Origin: RGIG3013 sp045538935
GTDB lineage: Bacteria > Bacillota > Clostridia > Oscillospirales > Acutalibacteraceae
Reading direction: 5' to 3'
Assembly (NCBI GenBank): GCA_045538935.1
Contig: JAZQEI010000022.1
Span: 186,001-250,000, forward strand
DNA length: 64,000 nucleotides
Position numbers and translations under genes: made by a program. Within the stretch, counting starts at the first letter, position 1, and the number at the start of each line of letters is the position of its first letter. Of this stretch, positions 17,334-26,852 are shown one piece after another. The notes below the pieces were generated by a model. It made no database searches. It saw nothing but the letters and a program-made list of their open reading frames with translations, and was not told the DNA's origin.

Positions 17334-17407
17334 TGGCTGGGGAATAGGGATTCGAACCCCAACAAACAGAGTCAGAGTCTGTCGTGCTACCGTTACACTA
17401 TTCCCCA
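17334..17407 (-). tRNA. tRNA-Gln (anticodon CTG)
   Basis: The minus strand folds as a cloverleaf. Acceptor TGGGGAA pairs with TTCCCCA, the anticodon stem is ACAGA/TCTGT around CTCTGAC (anticodon CTG), and the T loop is TTCGAAT. The terminal CCA is encoded. Confidence 0.95.
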
Positions 17408-17425
17408 ATGGATTGTAACATAGTT

Positions 17426-17453
17426 ATTATATAGCATTTTTTGGCATTGTCAA
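17426..17453 (-). promoter_or_regulatory. Promoter of tRNA-Gln
   Basis: Minus strand TTGACA, 16 bases, TATAAT, 18 bases before the tRNA 5' end. Confidence 0.75.
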
Positions 17454-17504
17454 GCAAAAAATAAGGCTTTTTTATATTATTTGCGAATGTTCTCAAAAAA
17501 ATAC

Positions 17505-17533
17505 TTGATATTTTTTAAAAAATACTGTATACT
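17505..17533 (+). promoter_or_regulatory. Promoter of tRNA-Ala
   Basis: TTGATA, 17 bases, TATACT, 19 bases before the mature 5' end. Confidence 0.7.
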
Positions 17534-17552
17534 TACTTGGCACAAAATAAAC

Positions 17553-17609
<57 letters not shown>

Positions 17610-17628
<19 letters not shown>

Positions 17629-17683
17629 ATAAATAAGACTCACCTTTATGGTGGGCCTTATTTATTTTTACATAAAACTTGGG
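17610..17683 (+). repeat. Direct repeat, copy 1 (tRNA-Ala 3' end plus trailer)
   Basis: Starts inside the tRNA T arm (ATCCCCACCGTCTCCACCA) and runs through a trailer with a small hairpin (ATAAATAAG...CTTATTTAT) to CATAAAACTTGGG. Near-identical to 17782-17856. Confidence 0.85.
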
Positions 17684-17781
17684 GATCGAACAAGCCGTTA
17701 AGAACAACAGTCCGGGGGACTGTTGTTTAGGCGCGGCAACGAGCGTAAGCGAGGCGATAGGCGCGGGTAGCGCCGAGACAA
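17684..17781. other. Hairpin-rich insert between tRNA-Ala 3' repeats
   Basis: 98 bases, GC-richer than the surroundings. It contains AACAACAGTCC/GGACTGTTGTT (11 bp, GGG loop) and GGCGC/GCGCC with loop GGGTA. No gene; looks like a small inserted repeat. Confidence 0.55.
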
Positions 17782-17856
17782 ATCCCCACCGTCTCCACCA
17801 ATAAATAAGACTCACCTTTATGGTGGGTCTTATTTGTTTTTGCATAAAACCTTGGG
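17782..17856 (+). repeat. Direct repeat, copy 2 (tRNA-Ala 3' end duplication)
   Basis: Repeats the last 19 bases of tRNA-Ala, CCA included, and the following trailer, 172 bases downstream of copy 1, with a few substitutions. The rest of the tRNA is absent, so this is not a functional tRNA. Confidence 0.85.
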
Positions 17857-17881
17857 AACTAACTAGGGCGCTTTGCCTATG

Positions 17882-17909
17882 TTGACTTTTTGTTGCTAGG
17901 GTATATAAT
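17882..17909 (+). promoter_or_regulatory. Promoter of the phosphoesterase gene
   Basis: TTGACT, 16 bases, TATAAT, 30 bases before ATG 17940. Confidence 0.65.
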
Positions 17910-17939
17910 AAACTCGTAATTTTTAAAGGGGTTAAAAAT

Positions 17940-19028
17940 ATGAGTGATTTAAATATTCATTGCTTTAGTGAGGATATAAAAATTGCAAACAGCAAATTAA
18001 AAGCCGCAAGCAAAAGTGACGTTGGATATATTTTTGTATCAGATCTTCATAACGGTGCTTATTTGCTGCCCGATAAGGAGGGTCATTTGTCGTTTTACGA
18101 GAGCGATGAACTTACAGCATCAAAAGAGGCTCTTCGTATAGCAACACTTAGTGCCATAGCCGAAATTGCAAAAGACAACGATAATATTGACTTTATTTGT
18201 GTTGGTGGCGATATAATCAACGGCTACGAAACTTGTGAAGATGCCAGAGAAAAAGCGGCAAAGCTAATAACCGTTCAGCTTGATGTTCTTTTAAAAAGCG
18301 GTAAAAAGATTTTTGTTTTAATGGGCAACCATGATGACGGCAGTTTTCACCGTATTTATTATCCGTGGTGGAATCAAATTCACACAGACATTGTTTTTAG
18401 TGACAAATATTGGAACGAAAATTTTCTGGTGCCATATATCCCCGACGCTTGCGTTCACGACAGTACATATGAGCTTTCTAAATATTATTACTACGATTTA
18501 GAGAAAAACGGCAAGTTAACCCGTATTATTTGCCTTGATGCATTTGATGCGCGTATGCCCTTTGATAAAAACGGTAATGTTACCGAATGGATCAGAGAAA
18601 ATGCAGAGTACGGCTATTCGGCTAATCAACTTAAATGGCTTGTAACCGAAGCGTTACCTAACGATTTTAACGGTGAGGCTATTATTTTGGCCCATATGGG
18701 AATTGATGCTAATGCCAACGGACATCATACCCCGCGCGGCGATAAACTTCGCGCAATATTTAATGCATTTCAGAATAAAACCGCCTACTCTGACGAAGAG
18801 CTGGGTGTGAATGTTGATTATTCTAAAAACAAAGGAAAAATTTTAAACTTTCATTTTGGACATATTCACAAAAGCACTGCAACCTACGGTGACGACATTG
18901 ATTTGTGGCAAATAAGCACCGATGCCGCTCCGTGCTTTGATATAATGCTTATATCTGGTGAGTGTATTCAGCGCATAAATGTTGGTAATGCCAAAGATGA
19001 ACAAATCGATATAAATAAAAACCACTAA
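17940..19028 (+). CDS. Calcineurin-like metallophosphoesterase
   Basis: 362 residues. The metal-binding motifs run in order: FVSDLHNG (D-x-H), VGGDIINGYE (GD), MGNHDDGSF (GNHD), ILAHMGIDANANGHH and FHFGHIHKS (GHxH). There is no signal peptide or membrane helix, so it is cytosolic. GGGG lies before the ATG, and it has its own promoter. The family includes nucleases, cyclic nucleotide phosphodiesterases and sugar phosphatases; the substrate is not readable. In-frame sequence after its stop codon is a TetR remnant, suggesting a deletion junction. Confidence 0.9.
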   Translation: MSDLNIHCFSEDIKIANSKLKAASKSDVGYIFVSDLHNGAYLLPDKEGHLSFYESDELTASKEALRIATLSAIAEIAKDNDNIDFICVGGDIINGYETCEDAREKAAKLITVQLDVLLKSGKKIFVLMGNHDDGSFHRIYYPWWNQIHTDIVFSDKYWNENFLVPYIPDACVHDSTYELSKYYYYDLEKNGKLTRIICLDAFDARMPFDKNGNVTEWIRENAEYGYSANQLKWLVTEALPNDFNGEAIILAHMGIDANANGHHTPRGDKLRAIFNAFQNKTAYSDEELGVNVDYSKNKGKILNFHFGHIHKSTATYGDDIDLWQISTDAAPCFDIMLISGECIQRINVGNAKDEQIDINKNH

Positions 19029-19277
19029 ACCGCTTTAGCTAACGGAAAATCTTTTGGCTTTGAAAAGGTTTACAAACAGTTGTTTGAACACATTTTTGAT
19101 CCTATATTACAAAGATTTAATTATCCCACCGACTACCGAAAATACGTTATGATGTATTATTTAAACGGCATAATGGCAATTGTAAACGAATGGCTTAAAG
19201 AAGGTTGTGAAAAGCCTATTTTAGAAATAGCAAAAATTATTGATATTTGTATTTTTGGCTTTAAAAACAAACAGTAA
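19029..19277 (+). pseudogene. TetR/AcrR regulator remnant (C-terminal domain only)
   Basis: The open frame after the phosphoesterase stop reads as the ligand-binding half of a TetR-type repressor (YPTDYRKYVMMYYLNGIMAIV, then NEWLKEG). No N-terminal helix-turn-helix is present, and there is no ATG or ribosome site; the first possible start is TTG 19080. It is in the same frame as the phosphoesterase, consistent with a deletion joining two genes. It precedes the copper ATPase but need not have controlled it. Confidence 0.7.
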
Positions 19278-19285
19278 AATGTTCT

Positions 19286-19324
19286 AAAAAACCGAACAGA
19301 GTAAAATCTCTGTTCGGTTTTTTT
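19286..19324 (+). terminator. Intrinsic terminator
   Basis: AAAAACCGAACAGAG/CTCTGTTCGGTTTTT, a 15-bp stem with loop TAAAAT and T run on the plus strand. Confidence 0.9.
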
Positions 19325-19336
19325 GTTTTATGATAA

Positions 19337-19365
19337 TTGAAATAAAGTTTTGGTTATGATATAAT
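19337..19365 (+). promoter_or_regulatory. Promoter of the copper ATPase gene
   Basis: TTGAAA, 17 bases, TATAAT, 36 bases before ATG 19402. No clear CopY- or CsoR-type operator is seen. Confidence 0.65.
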
Positions 19366-19401
19366 AAGGCAAAACTTTTGTTAGAAAGGAGCGCCTGATT
19401 T

Positions 19402-21855
19402 ATGGGAAAATATACTGTTTTAGGCATGAGCTGTGCGGCCTGTAGCGCCAGGGTAGAAAAGGCAGTTTTAGCCGTTAAGGGTGTAAAAGAATGTTCGGTA
19501 AATTTGCTTACAAACTCTATGAGTGTAGAGGGCACCGCACAAGAACAAGAAATTATTGATGCCGTTAAAAAAGCGGGTTATTCGGCTTTAAAAGCCGAAA
19601 GTCAGAGTTTACCTTCTTCGAAGGTTGATTCTTTGCGCGACACTCAAACCCCTATGCTTTTAAAAAGGCTCTGCTTTTCGCTTATATTTTTATTTGTTTT
19701 AATGTATTTATCTATGGGGCACGTTATGTGGGGCTTTCCACTGCCGCAAGCACTCGAAGAAAATCCTTTTTTAATTGGAATTTTGCAGATGGCGTTATCT
19801 TTAACGGTAATGTGCATAAACTATAAATTTTTCACAAACGGTTTTAAGGGTGTTATTCACGGCTCGGCAAATATGGACACTTTAGTATCGTTAGGCTCGG
19901 GTGTGTCGTTTTTATACAGTGTATACGTTTTGTTTTTTACGGGCGAGCATTTTTTGCACGATTTATATTTTGAATCTGCCGCAATGATACTTGCTCTTAT
20001 AACCCTTGGCAAAATGTTAGAAACTCGTTCTAAGGGCAAAACCACCAATGCTATAAAGGCTCTTCTAAGTTTATCTCCTAAAACCGCAACGGTTATTCGT
20101 GACGGGGCAGAAACCAAGGTTAAAGTAGAAGAGGTTGTTACCGGTGATATTTTTATTGTTCGCGCCGGAGAAAGCATTCCGGTCGACGGAATTGTGCTAG
20201 AGGGCAACAGTGCGGTGGATGAATCGGCTCTTACGGGAGAGAGTATTCCCAACGAAAAGCAAGAGGGTGACACCGTTAGCGCCGCAACAATAAACTGCTC
20301 GGGCTACTTAAAATGCCGAGCCACCAGAGTCGGCGAAAACACAACCCTTTCGCAAATTATTAAGCTTGTAATGGAAGCATCGGCCAGTAAAGCACCCATT
20401 GCAAAAATTGCCGACAAAGTATCGGGCGTTTTTGTGCCGGTTGTTATTGCTATTGCCGTTATAGTTTTAATTATTTGGCTTATTTTGGGTCAAAACATAG
20501 GCTTTGCACTTCAAAGAGCAATATCGGTATTGGTAATAAGCTGTCCGTGTGCTTTGGGTCTTGCCACGCCCGTTGCCATTATGGTAGGTAGCGGCAAGGG
20601 GGCTAAAAGCGGAATTTTGTTTAAAACCGCGGCATCTTTAGAAACAATGGGCAAAGCACAAATTATAGCCCTAGACAAAACCGGTACCGTTACTAAAGGT
20701 TCTCCGGAAGTTACCGATGTTATAGGTGACGACGAATTGCTTAAAATAGCGTTTAGCCTAGAGATTAAAAGTGAGCACCCAATAGCAAAGGCCATTGTTA
20801 AATTTGGCCAAGATAAAAACATATCGGCTCTGCCCACAACCGATTTTAAAACATTTGTAGGCGGCGGGGTATCGGCCATAACAGACGGTAATTTTATATG
20901 CGGTGGAAACGCCGATTTTGTAGGCAAATATTTAGAAATTCCAAGTGATATTTTAAAAACCGCCGATAAATTATCAAAAGAGGCAAAAACGGTAATATTC
21001 TTTGCTAAAGAAAACCAAATTCTTGGCATTATAGCTGTTGCCGACACCGTAAAGGACGATAGCGCAAGTGCCGTTTTAGACCTTAAAAATTTAGGCTTTG
21101 AGGTTGTTATGCTTACGGGTGATAACTCTTTAACCGCTACAGCAATTGCCAAACAAGTTGGCATAAATAATGTTTTTGCCGAGGTTAATCCCGAACAAAA
21201 AGAAAATATAATTCGTAATTTAAAATCGCAAGGCGTTGTCATAATGGTTGGCGACGGCATTAACGATGCTCCTGCTTTAACCAGAGCCGATGTAGGAATT
21301 GCCATTGGCGCAGGTACCGATATTGCAACACAAGCCGCCGAGGTTGTACTTGTTAACAGCAAGCTGTCTGACGTTGTAGCAGCCATAAGACTAGGCCGTG
21401 CTACCCTTAAAACAATTTATGAAAATTTATTTTGGGCGTTTATTTATAATATAATTTGTATTCCGCTGGCGGCAGGCGCATTTTGTTGGGCGGGGGTTAC
21501 CCTTAACCCCATGATAGGTGCAGCGGCCATGAGTTTATCTAGCTTTTGTGTGGTTAGTAACGCACTAAGACTGCAGTTTTATAATATCTACTCGGCAAAA
21601 AAAGATAAAAAAATAAAACAAAACAAACAAAAAGAGGTAATTAAAATGCAAAAGACATTAATAATTGAGGGTATGATGTGTCCGCACTGCGAGGCAAGGG
21701 TTAAAAAACTGCTCGAAGAATTAGACTTGGTTGAATCGGCCGAGGTTTCGCATACAAGCGGCAGTGCAGTACTAACACTTAAAGCCGATATTTCTAATGA
21801 TGTTTTAACAAAGCTTATTGCTGATAACGGTTATAAGGTAATTGATATTAAATAA
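19402..21855 (+). CDS. copA: Copper-type P1B ATPase with metal-binding domains at both ends
   Basis: 817 residues. An N-terminal HMA domain has GMSCAAC (Cys 11 and 14). The membrane core has the CPCALGLATP transport motif near residue 383. The catalytic loop has DKTGT, and GDGINDAPALTRADVGIAIG is the hinge. This is the Cu(I) exporter class: ATP hydrolysis drives copper out of the cell. After the last helices comes a Lys-rich linker (~730-748) and a second HMA with GMMCPHC near residue 755, which looks like a fused CopZ chaperone. AAGGAG lies before the ATG. The double-ended layout is less common than N-terminal repeats. Confidence 0.93.
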   Translation: MGKYTVLGMSCAACSARVEKAVLAVKGVKECSVNLLTNSMSVEGTAQEQEIIDAVKKAGYSALKAESQSLPSSKVDSLRDTQTPMLLKRLCFSLIFLFVLMYLSMGHVMWGFPLPQALEENPFLIGILQMALSLTVMCINYKFFTNGFKGVIHGSANMDTLVSLGSGVSFLYSVYVLFFTGEHFLHDLYFESAAMILALITLGKMLETRSKGKTTNAIKALLSLSPKTATVIRDGAETKVKVEEVVTGDIFIVRAGESIPVDGIVLEGNSAVDESALTGESIPNEKQEGDTVSAATINCSGYLKCRATRVGENTTLSQIIKLVMEASASKAPIAKIADKVSGVFVPVVIAIAVIVLIIWLILGQNIGFALQRAISVLVISCPCALGLATPVAIMVGSGKGAKSGILFKTAASLETMGKAQIIALDKTGTVTKGSPEVTDVIGDDELLKIAFSLEIKSEHPIAKAIVKFGQDKNISALPTTDFKTFVGGGVSAITDGNFICGGNADFVGKYLEIPSDILKTADKLSKEAKTVIFFAKENQILGIIAVADTVKDDSASAVLDLKNLGFEVVMLTGDNSLTATAIAKQVGINNVFAEVNPEQKENIIRNLKSQGVVIMVGDGINDAPALTRADVGIAIGAGTDIATQAAEVVLVNSKLSDVVAAIRLGRATLKTIYENLFWAFIYNIICIPLAAGAFCWAGVTLNPMIGAAAMSLSSFCVVSNALRLQFYNIYSAKKDKKIKQNKQKEVIKMQKTLIIEGMMCPHCEARVKKLLEELDLVESAEVSHTSGSAVLTLKADISNDVLTKLIADNGYKVIDIK

Positions 21856-21870
21856 TAAAAAACTAAAATA

Positions 21871-21905
21871 AAACACCGTCTTGCAAAAACTGCAAGACGG
21901 TGTTT
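21871..21905. terminator. Bidirectional intrinsic terminator
   Basis: AAACACCGTCTTGCA/TGCAAGACGGTGTTT, 15 bp with loop AAAAC, between convergent copA and the STAND gene, T-rich on both strands. Confidence 0.9.
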
Positions 21906-21906
21906 T

Positions 21907-24900
21907 TTAAATAATTTGCATACCTTGGTTTTGTGGGTCTGAGAATTCGAAAATTTCTATATTTTGTTCACTAAACACAAGTGAATCGTAACTAAACAGC
22001 GGCAATTTTGTTACCCCGCGCGACAAAAGGTTATCGCGTATTTGGCAACAGCGCTCATAGTCTTCGCAAATCATAATTATTTGCGGGTTATTAAACCTTT
22101 GCTTTGTTTTATCTACATTTACAAAGCCTTTTGTTTCAGCTATGGTTTTTATGCGCAAATATTTATCGGCGGCTTTGTCTACTGTGTAGTGACGCCTTAC
22201 CGCAAATGTTATATAGTGGGCGTGTTTGGTTTTAAAAATCGCCTCTACGTTGGCGCGGCCGTCACATTCGTCGGCATCTAAGAACGGTTCAAAGGTTATT
22301 TTTTCAAATCTTTCTTGGTTATTTGTATACACCTTAGAAAACCACTCGTTAAAGGCAAGTGCTTTAACAACGTCACCGCGGCGCATATTGTTGAAATTTT
22401 GAATTTTTGCAAATACCTCGTAATTTGCATTTATTAGATTGGTTAAAAATCTTTGGCCGTAGCCGGTCGATACAGTATAAACCTTGTGCTCAAACTCGCC
22501 CATATTTATACGGTATAGGTTTACAAGACCTAATTTTTTACCTAAAAATCTTAACCTGTGCACAATATCTTTAGGACATGTAATTTCTGGGCAATGACCG
22601 TTTTGTGCGAGGGTGGTTAGCACTATGCGATTAAGCACGTTAAGGTCTACGAACTTTAACATATATATCCAGTATAAAAGCAGAAAATCGGCATGGTCGA
22701 AATTATAATTTTGGTAATTTGCAACCGTAAGCCTTAGCTCCCCTTTAGAAACATTATCGGCATCGAGCATTTGCACCGAAACATTTTCTTGGTCTACTGT
22801 TTTAGACATATCGGTTCTAAACTTAAATACGGCATTAGTGCTTGGCATTTGCGATAATGCTATTTTGTTAAAAGGTATGGGCTCTGACGATGATGCAGTT
22901 TGGTCATTTTTATTTTCAATAACATTAAAGTCTACTTTTGCACCGTAAGATAACAGTATTTTTTGACCGTGTTCGGTGCAGGTTATATCGCCACTAACAC
23001 CGGTAAAGTCGCAACCGGCTATAAACAGCTTATAGCAATTTGGAATATTGTTTATTTTCTCGGAATCTTTATAGAAAATAATGTCATCATTGGTGGCTTT
23101 AACCTGTATGTTATCCATATTGCCCATTTGTATGCTTGGAGCTGAGCCGTTAACATTAGAGGCATAATCGTAATTTTCACGATCAACCGGAACCAACTTC
23201 ATATACATATTAAGATCTAAGAACAAAATAGCATCTTTATTTGCCTTTGACTGAGCCCTTTTTGCTCCGGTGTTTTCGGGATATCCTATTCTTATACCTA
23301 TTATTTTGCCGGTTTCTTTTTCTTTTACATAGCCAAATTTAGCTCTGTAAAGGCAGGTACACGGAACACACCTTATAACCTTGGCTGTATCGTAGCTTAT
23401 TTCGTAAACGAAGTTTGCCGATACCGCAAAAAATGTTCTGTTATATGGGTGATTTATTATGCCGTATATTTTTTTGGTTTTTGTTTTAAGCATGCGAATA
23501 AGATTTTTGTCGGAATCGTAAAAAGAGGCGGTTATAGGTGTTAACGCTACTATTTCGTTGCCGTTATACTGAGCCTTAATTTTTTGACTGCCAGAGTTAT
23601 AGTCAATTTCTCGCATGGTGAGCGTTTTGGGGTTAAATTCACACACTGTCCATGTGGTAACGCGTGAGGAATCGGCCCTTGTGTACTGCTGATAAAGCGA
23701 AAGCAAGAAATTATCGGAATCGGTAGCAGCATCGACACTAAGAATTCGCTTACCAAAAAGGCGCATTGCCAGTGGGTTTTTGTGGGTTGCATCAAGTATT
23801 TTTTGTGAATATTCGTTTGTTAAATTATCTAATTCTTGCTCTAGCTGTGTATCTACCGCACCACCTTTTTCGGTTAAATATTTTAATATTTCAGCGGTTA
23901 TTCTTATAGGGGCGTCGTGCCAATCGTGGTTGCGGTCGGTAAACTTGTGCTGTTTAGATACAAAATACTGCTTTCTGTCGGCATTGGTATTATAAGCATC
24001 GTCTGGGAACATTTTGTAAAGGTTATATTTTCTTAAAATATTTTCAAGCTTTACAAAATACTCATCTAAAAGCAAAGGATAAGCTATTTTTTCTTCTTGC
24101 CAGCCATCAGTAGTATTTTTATACATTTTAAAATTATCAAAAACGGCATTTTCGGCAAAAATTGCGGTATCGGCGCTTTCGTTTATATCTGCCGAGCCGT
24201 TAAGACATCTAAAATCTACCATATCGGGCTCGGTTGGGTTGGTTATGCTTTTGGGATTAAAGGGGTTAAACAGGGTGGTAAAATAAACCTCGCCGTTTTG
24301 GGTGAAGATATCTTTTAGCGGCTCGTTTGAGCTATAAATAATCTGCTGTGTAAGGCCGTTTTGGTATTCAATTTTGAAAATTTTATCTACGCTTTTTGCA
24401 TAAATAAACTGGCCGCAAGGTGAGAAAATTATTTTGTTTATGCCCTCGAAATCGCCGTAGAGCGATAAAATGGGGGTTGAATTATACATATCGCGCGACC
24501 AAAGCATAAGATTATTGCCAAGGTCTAGTGTGGCTATTTTATCTTGGCAAATGCAAGCAGCGGTAAGATAAGAGAAAACCGTTTCGGAATAAATATTATT
24601 AAGGTTTAGTTTTGCGTTTTTAAAGCTTGTAGAATAGTTTTTGCCGTTATCAATACGCGACAATACCGTAGCTTTAAGCTGGGACTCGGTTAGGTTAAGC
24701 TCGCTAAAATCTAAATTAGTAAGGTCTTTGTCACGAACGCTATTTAAAATATACACAATATTGCGCACAACGAAAGGTGCATTTTGGTTTTGGTTGTTTC
24801 TTAAATTATCTAACGCCTTTATTAGAGGATTATTTTTGTTGCAGGAATAATCCCACTCTCCCTCTTCTTTGTTATAATAAGGCTTACCTGTTTTAATAAA

Positions 24901-26772
24901 TAAGTCAGAGGTAAAATCGCGTATATCTTTTTCGTAATTTTTGGCGGTAAAAATGTTAAAGACCTCACCGTGCTTTATTAGGCCAAAAAGCTTAATATTT
25001 TCGTAAATGTAACGCGAACAGAAAAAGTCACGGTATATTTGGTGTGAAAACTCTAGCCCGGTTTGTCCGTTTACCTCGCTCTGACGCAAAAGTTTAAGTT
25101 TGTTTACAGCAAATGCCTTAAACATACCCATATACTTTTTGCGCTGAATTACATTGGTACCCGACACTAAGTCTAATATCTCGGCTATATAATCGGTAAA
25201 GCTTACATCAAATCTTTGGGTAAACTCGTTATCGTAATAGTCTAAAAACTGCTCATCGTTGGCTATAGCGTCACAATATTCTTTTATTTTTGAATATAAC
25301 TCGGCCTCGGTAATTTCAAAGGCCTCGTTAAGCACCATATTATAAGCTATGTACGGTAAAAGATGGTGCAATATTATTAGGTTTGGAATATCGTCTATTG
25401 CGGCTTTTTTATTTTTATTTGCAGAAAACTGTTGCTTTAAAAATCCGTTTAAAAGCTCACCCTTGTTTAGCAACTTTTTATCTTCAGAGGTGCAATAGAT
25501 TTTTAAATACATTGGTATTTGCAGTATTTTGTAAAGGGTTTTATCTACCGAATACAGACTTTTGTAATGAAGCTTTAAATACTGCTTAACATCGTCTTTG
25601 GTTATGGGGTTAATTTTATATATTTGCTTAAACTCGGCCTCTAGACTATCGGAAATATCACGCGTGGCGGCAACTACTCGGCAATTAGCAAATGTGCAAA
25701 GGGCCTTTAAGTGTTCTAATATTTTGGCACGGTAGCTGCTTGGAATTTCGTTAAGGCCGTCGATTAAAAACAGATATTGCTTAGTGTTGTTTTCTTGTGT
25801 TCTTGTAAACGAGCCTTTAAAGTCTTTAAAAGCAGAGTTCTCGAACCTTGCAGCCATTGTTATTTGCTCTATATAGCGCACAAAAATATTGTCTTCTTCG
25901 GCGCCTAAAGAATTGTCTAGATATTCTTTTATAGACAGTATGCGGTTTGCCTCTACAAAGACCGGCACAAACTGTGGTTCTGCCAATGTGCTGTTTAGGT
26001 CTAAAAAGCTTACAAAAAGCGTTTTTAAAAGGGTGGTTTTACCTATACCGCCGTCTTCACCTAAAATAATGGTGTTGTTTTGTTTTATTTGCTCGGTTAG
26101 TTTTTTTAGGTCTACATTTTCTTTTGTTTCGCCTTTGGTTGGCTTAAAAGTAGTGTTTATATAGTCTTCGGTTGTAAAAAAGTCGATATTTGCATTATAG
26201 TAGCTTTTAGCTTGTCCTAAAACATAAGATGCATAATCTTGAGCTATTAAAGACGGATTATTAAAACGGGCGGCAACTATTGCTTTTTCTATAAGCTGTT
26301 TATAATCGGCAATATTAGCGCCTTTTCCCAAAACAATATGGTTGGTATTGCCAATGGTGAAAATATTGTCGGGGTCGTCAAAATTAACCTTATCGCACAA
26401 GAAAATTCCGAAAAAAGCAAGGTTGTAATTAGGATTAAGCCATATTCTTCTCTCGCATCTGTCTTTAAAACGGGCCACCTCGCCGCGCATACGGCCATAG
26501 CCCGATTTATTAACCTCGTCGGTAGAATCGGCCACAAAAATTAAAAATTTAGAGCGGTCTATGCTAATGTTTTGGTGGGCATCGTTTTGCTCTGCAGCGT
26601 CAAATCCGCCATCGCGGTCTAAGAAAATGTTCCAATTAGGATTTATCTGATTTAAAACATTGTTAAGCTGTATCGCTTGGTCTGACAAGTGCGAGTTGTG
26701 CGAAATAAAAATATCGTACTCGGCGTTATTAGAATACACACCTATGCCACTTTGTAAGTTTTGCTCGCTCAT
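21907..26772 (-). CDS. TIR-NACHT STAND NTPase with C-terminal propeller-like repeats (candidate antiphage sensor)
   Basis: 1621 residues. A TIR-like domain (~18-165) opens with YDIFISHNS; Glu98 in RMRGEVARF is the likely counterpart of the catalytic Glu of NAD-cleaving TIRs. A NACHT NTPase follows: Walker A GEDGGIGKTT (238-247), Walker B YLFLIDGLNE (333-342), then RVVAATRD. A short pentapeptide-like stretch (~680-720) leads to a long beta region with propeller-like blades (~740-1300). The last ~250 residues look like a winged helix plus a PD-(D/E)XK-like fold with poor active-site residues. This is the layout of bNACHT/Avs-type STAND defence proteins: C-terminal repeats sense, NACHT oligomerises, TIR acts. 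It is divergent from a CARF nuclease operon. Confidence 0.85.
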   Translation of the reverse strand: MSEQNLQSGIGVYSNNAEYDIFISHNSHLSDQAIQLNNVLNQINPNWNIFLDRDGGFDAAEQNDAHQNISIDRSKFLIFVADSTDEVNKSGYGRMRGEVARFKDRCERRIWLNPNYNLAFFGIFLCDKVNFDDPDNIFTIGNTNHIVLGKGANIADYKQLIEKAIVAARFNNPSLIAQDYASYVLGQAKSYYNANIDFFTTEDYINTTFKPTKGETKENVDLKKLTEQIKQNNTIILGEDGGIGKTTLLKTLFVSFLDLNSTLAEPQFVPVFVEANRILSIKEYLDNSLGAEEDNIFVRYIEQITMAARFENSAFKDFKGSFTRTQENNTKQYLFLIDGLNEIPSSYRAKILEHLKALCTFANCRVVAATRDISDSLEAEFKQIYKINPITKDDVKQYLKLHYKSLYSVDKTLYKILQIPMYLKIYCTSEDKKLLNKGELLNGFLKQQFSANKNKKAAIDDIPNLIILHHLLPYIAYNMVLNEAFEITEAELYSKIKEYCDAIANDEQFLDYYDNEFTQRFDVSFTDYIAEILDLVSGTNVIQRKKYMGMFKAFAVNKLKLLRQSEVNGQTGLEFSHQIYRDFFCSRYIYENIKLFGLIKHGEVFNIFTAKNYEKDIRDFTSDLFIKTGKPYYNKEEGEWDYSCNKNNPLIKALDNLRNNQNQNAPFVVRNIVYILNSVRDKDLTNLDFSELNLTESQLKATVLSRIDNGKNYSTSFKNAKLNLNNIYSETVFSYLTAACICQDKIATLDLGNNLMLWSRDMYNSTPILSLYGDFEGINKIIFSPCGQFIYAKSVDKIFKIEYQNGLTQQIIYSSNEPLKDIFTQNGEVYFTTLFNPFNPKSITNPTEPDMVDFRCLNGSADINESADTAIFAENAVFDNFKMYKNTTDGWQEEKIAYPLLLDEYFVKLENILRKYNLYKMFPDDAYNTNADRKQYFVSKQHKFTDRNHDWHDAPIRITAEILKYLTEKGGAVDTQLEQELDNLTNEYSQKILDATHKNPLAMRLFGKRILSVDAATDSDNFLLSLYQQYTRADSSRVTTWTVCEFNPKTLTMREIDYNSGSQKIKAQYNGNEIVALTPITASFYDSDKNLIRMLKTKTKKIYGIINHPYNRTFFAVSANFVYEISYDTAKVIRCVPCTCLYRAKFGYVKEKETGKIIGIRIGYPENTGAKRAQSKANKDAILFLDLNMYMKLVPVDRENYDYASNVNGSAPSIQMGNMDNIQVKATNDDIIFYKDSEKINNIPNCYKLFIAGCDFTGVSGDITCTEHGQKILLSYGAKVDFNVIENKNDQTASSSEPIPFNKIALSQMPSTNAVFKFRTDMSKTVDQENVSVQMLDADNVSKGELRLTVANYQNYNFDHADFLLLYWIYMLKFVDLNVLNRIVLTTLAQNGHCPEITCPKDIVHRLRFLGKKLGLVNLYRINMGEFEHKVYTVSTGYGQRFLTNLINANYEVFAKIQNFNNMRRGDVVKALAFNEWFSKVYTNNQERFEKITFEPFLDADECDGRANVEAIFKTKHAHYITFAVRRHYTVDKAADKYLRIKTIAETKGFVNVDKTKQRFNNPQIIMICEDYERCCQIRDNLLSRGVTKLPLFSYDSLVFSEQNIEIFEFSDPQNQGMQII

Positions 26773-26804
26773 TTTTTCATCTCTTTTCGACTTTTCTTAA
26801 TATA

Positions 26805-26833
26805 ATATTACTATATCGTACATTTTTTTGCAA
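26805..26833 (-). promoter_or_regulatory. Promoter of the TIR-NACHT gene
   Basis: Minus strand TTGCAA, 17 bases, TAATAT. It starts 61 bases upstream of ATG 26772 and faces away from the operon promoter at 26853. Confidence 0.6.
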
Positions 26834-26852
26834 CCATGAGAGAAGCATTGTG

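Noticed and set aside
20511..21386. 291-residue reading frame opposite copA
   Set aside because: Antisense shadow with low-complexity Ser/Ala/Thr composition and no ribosome site. The plus-strand P-type ATPase motifs explain the sequence.
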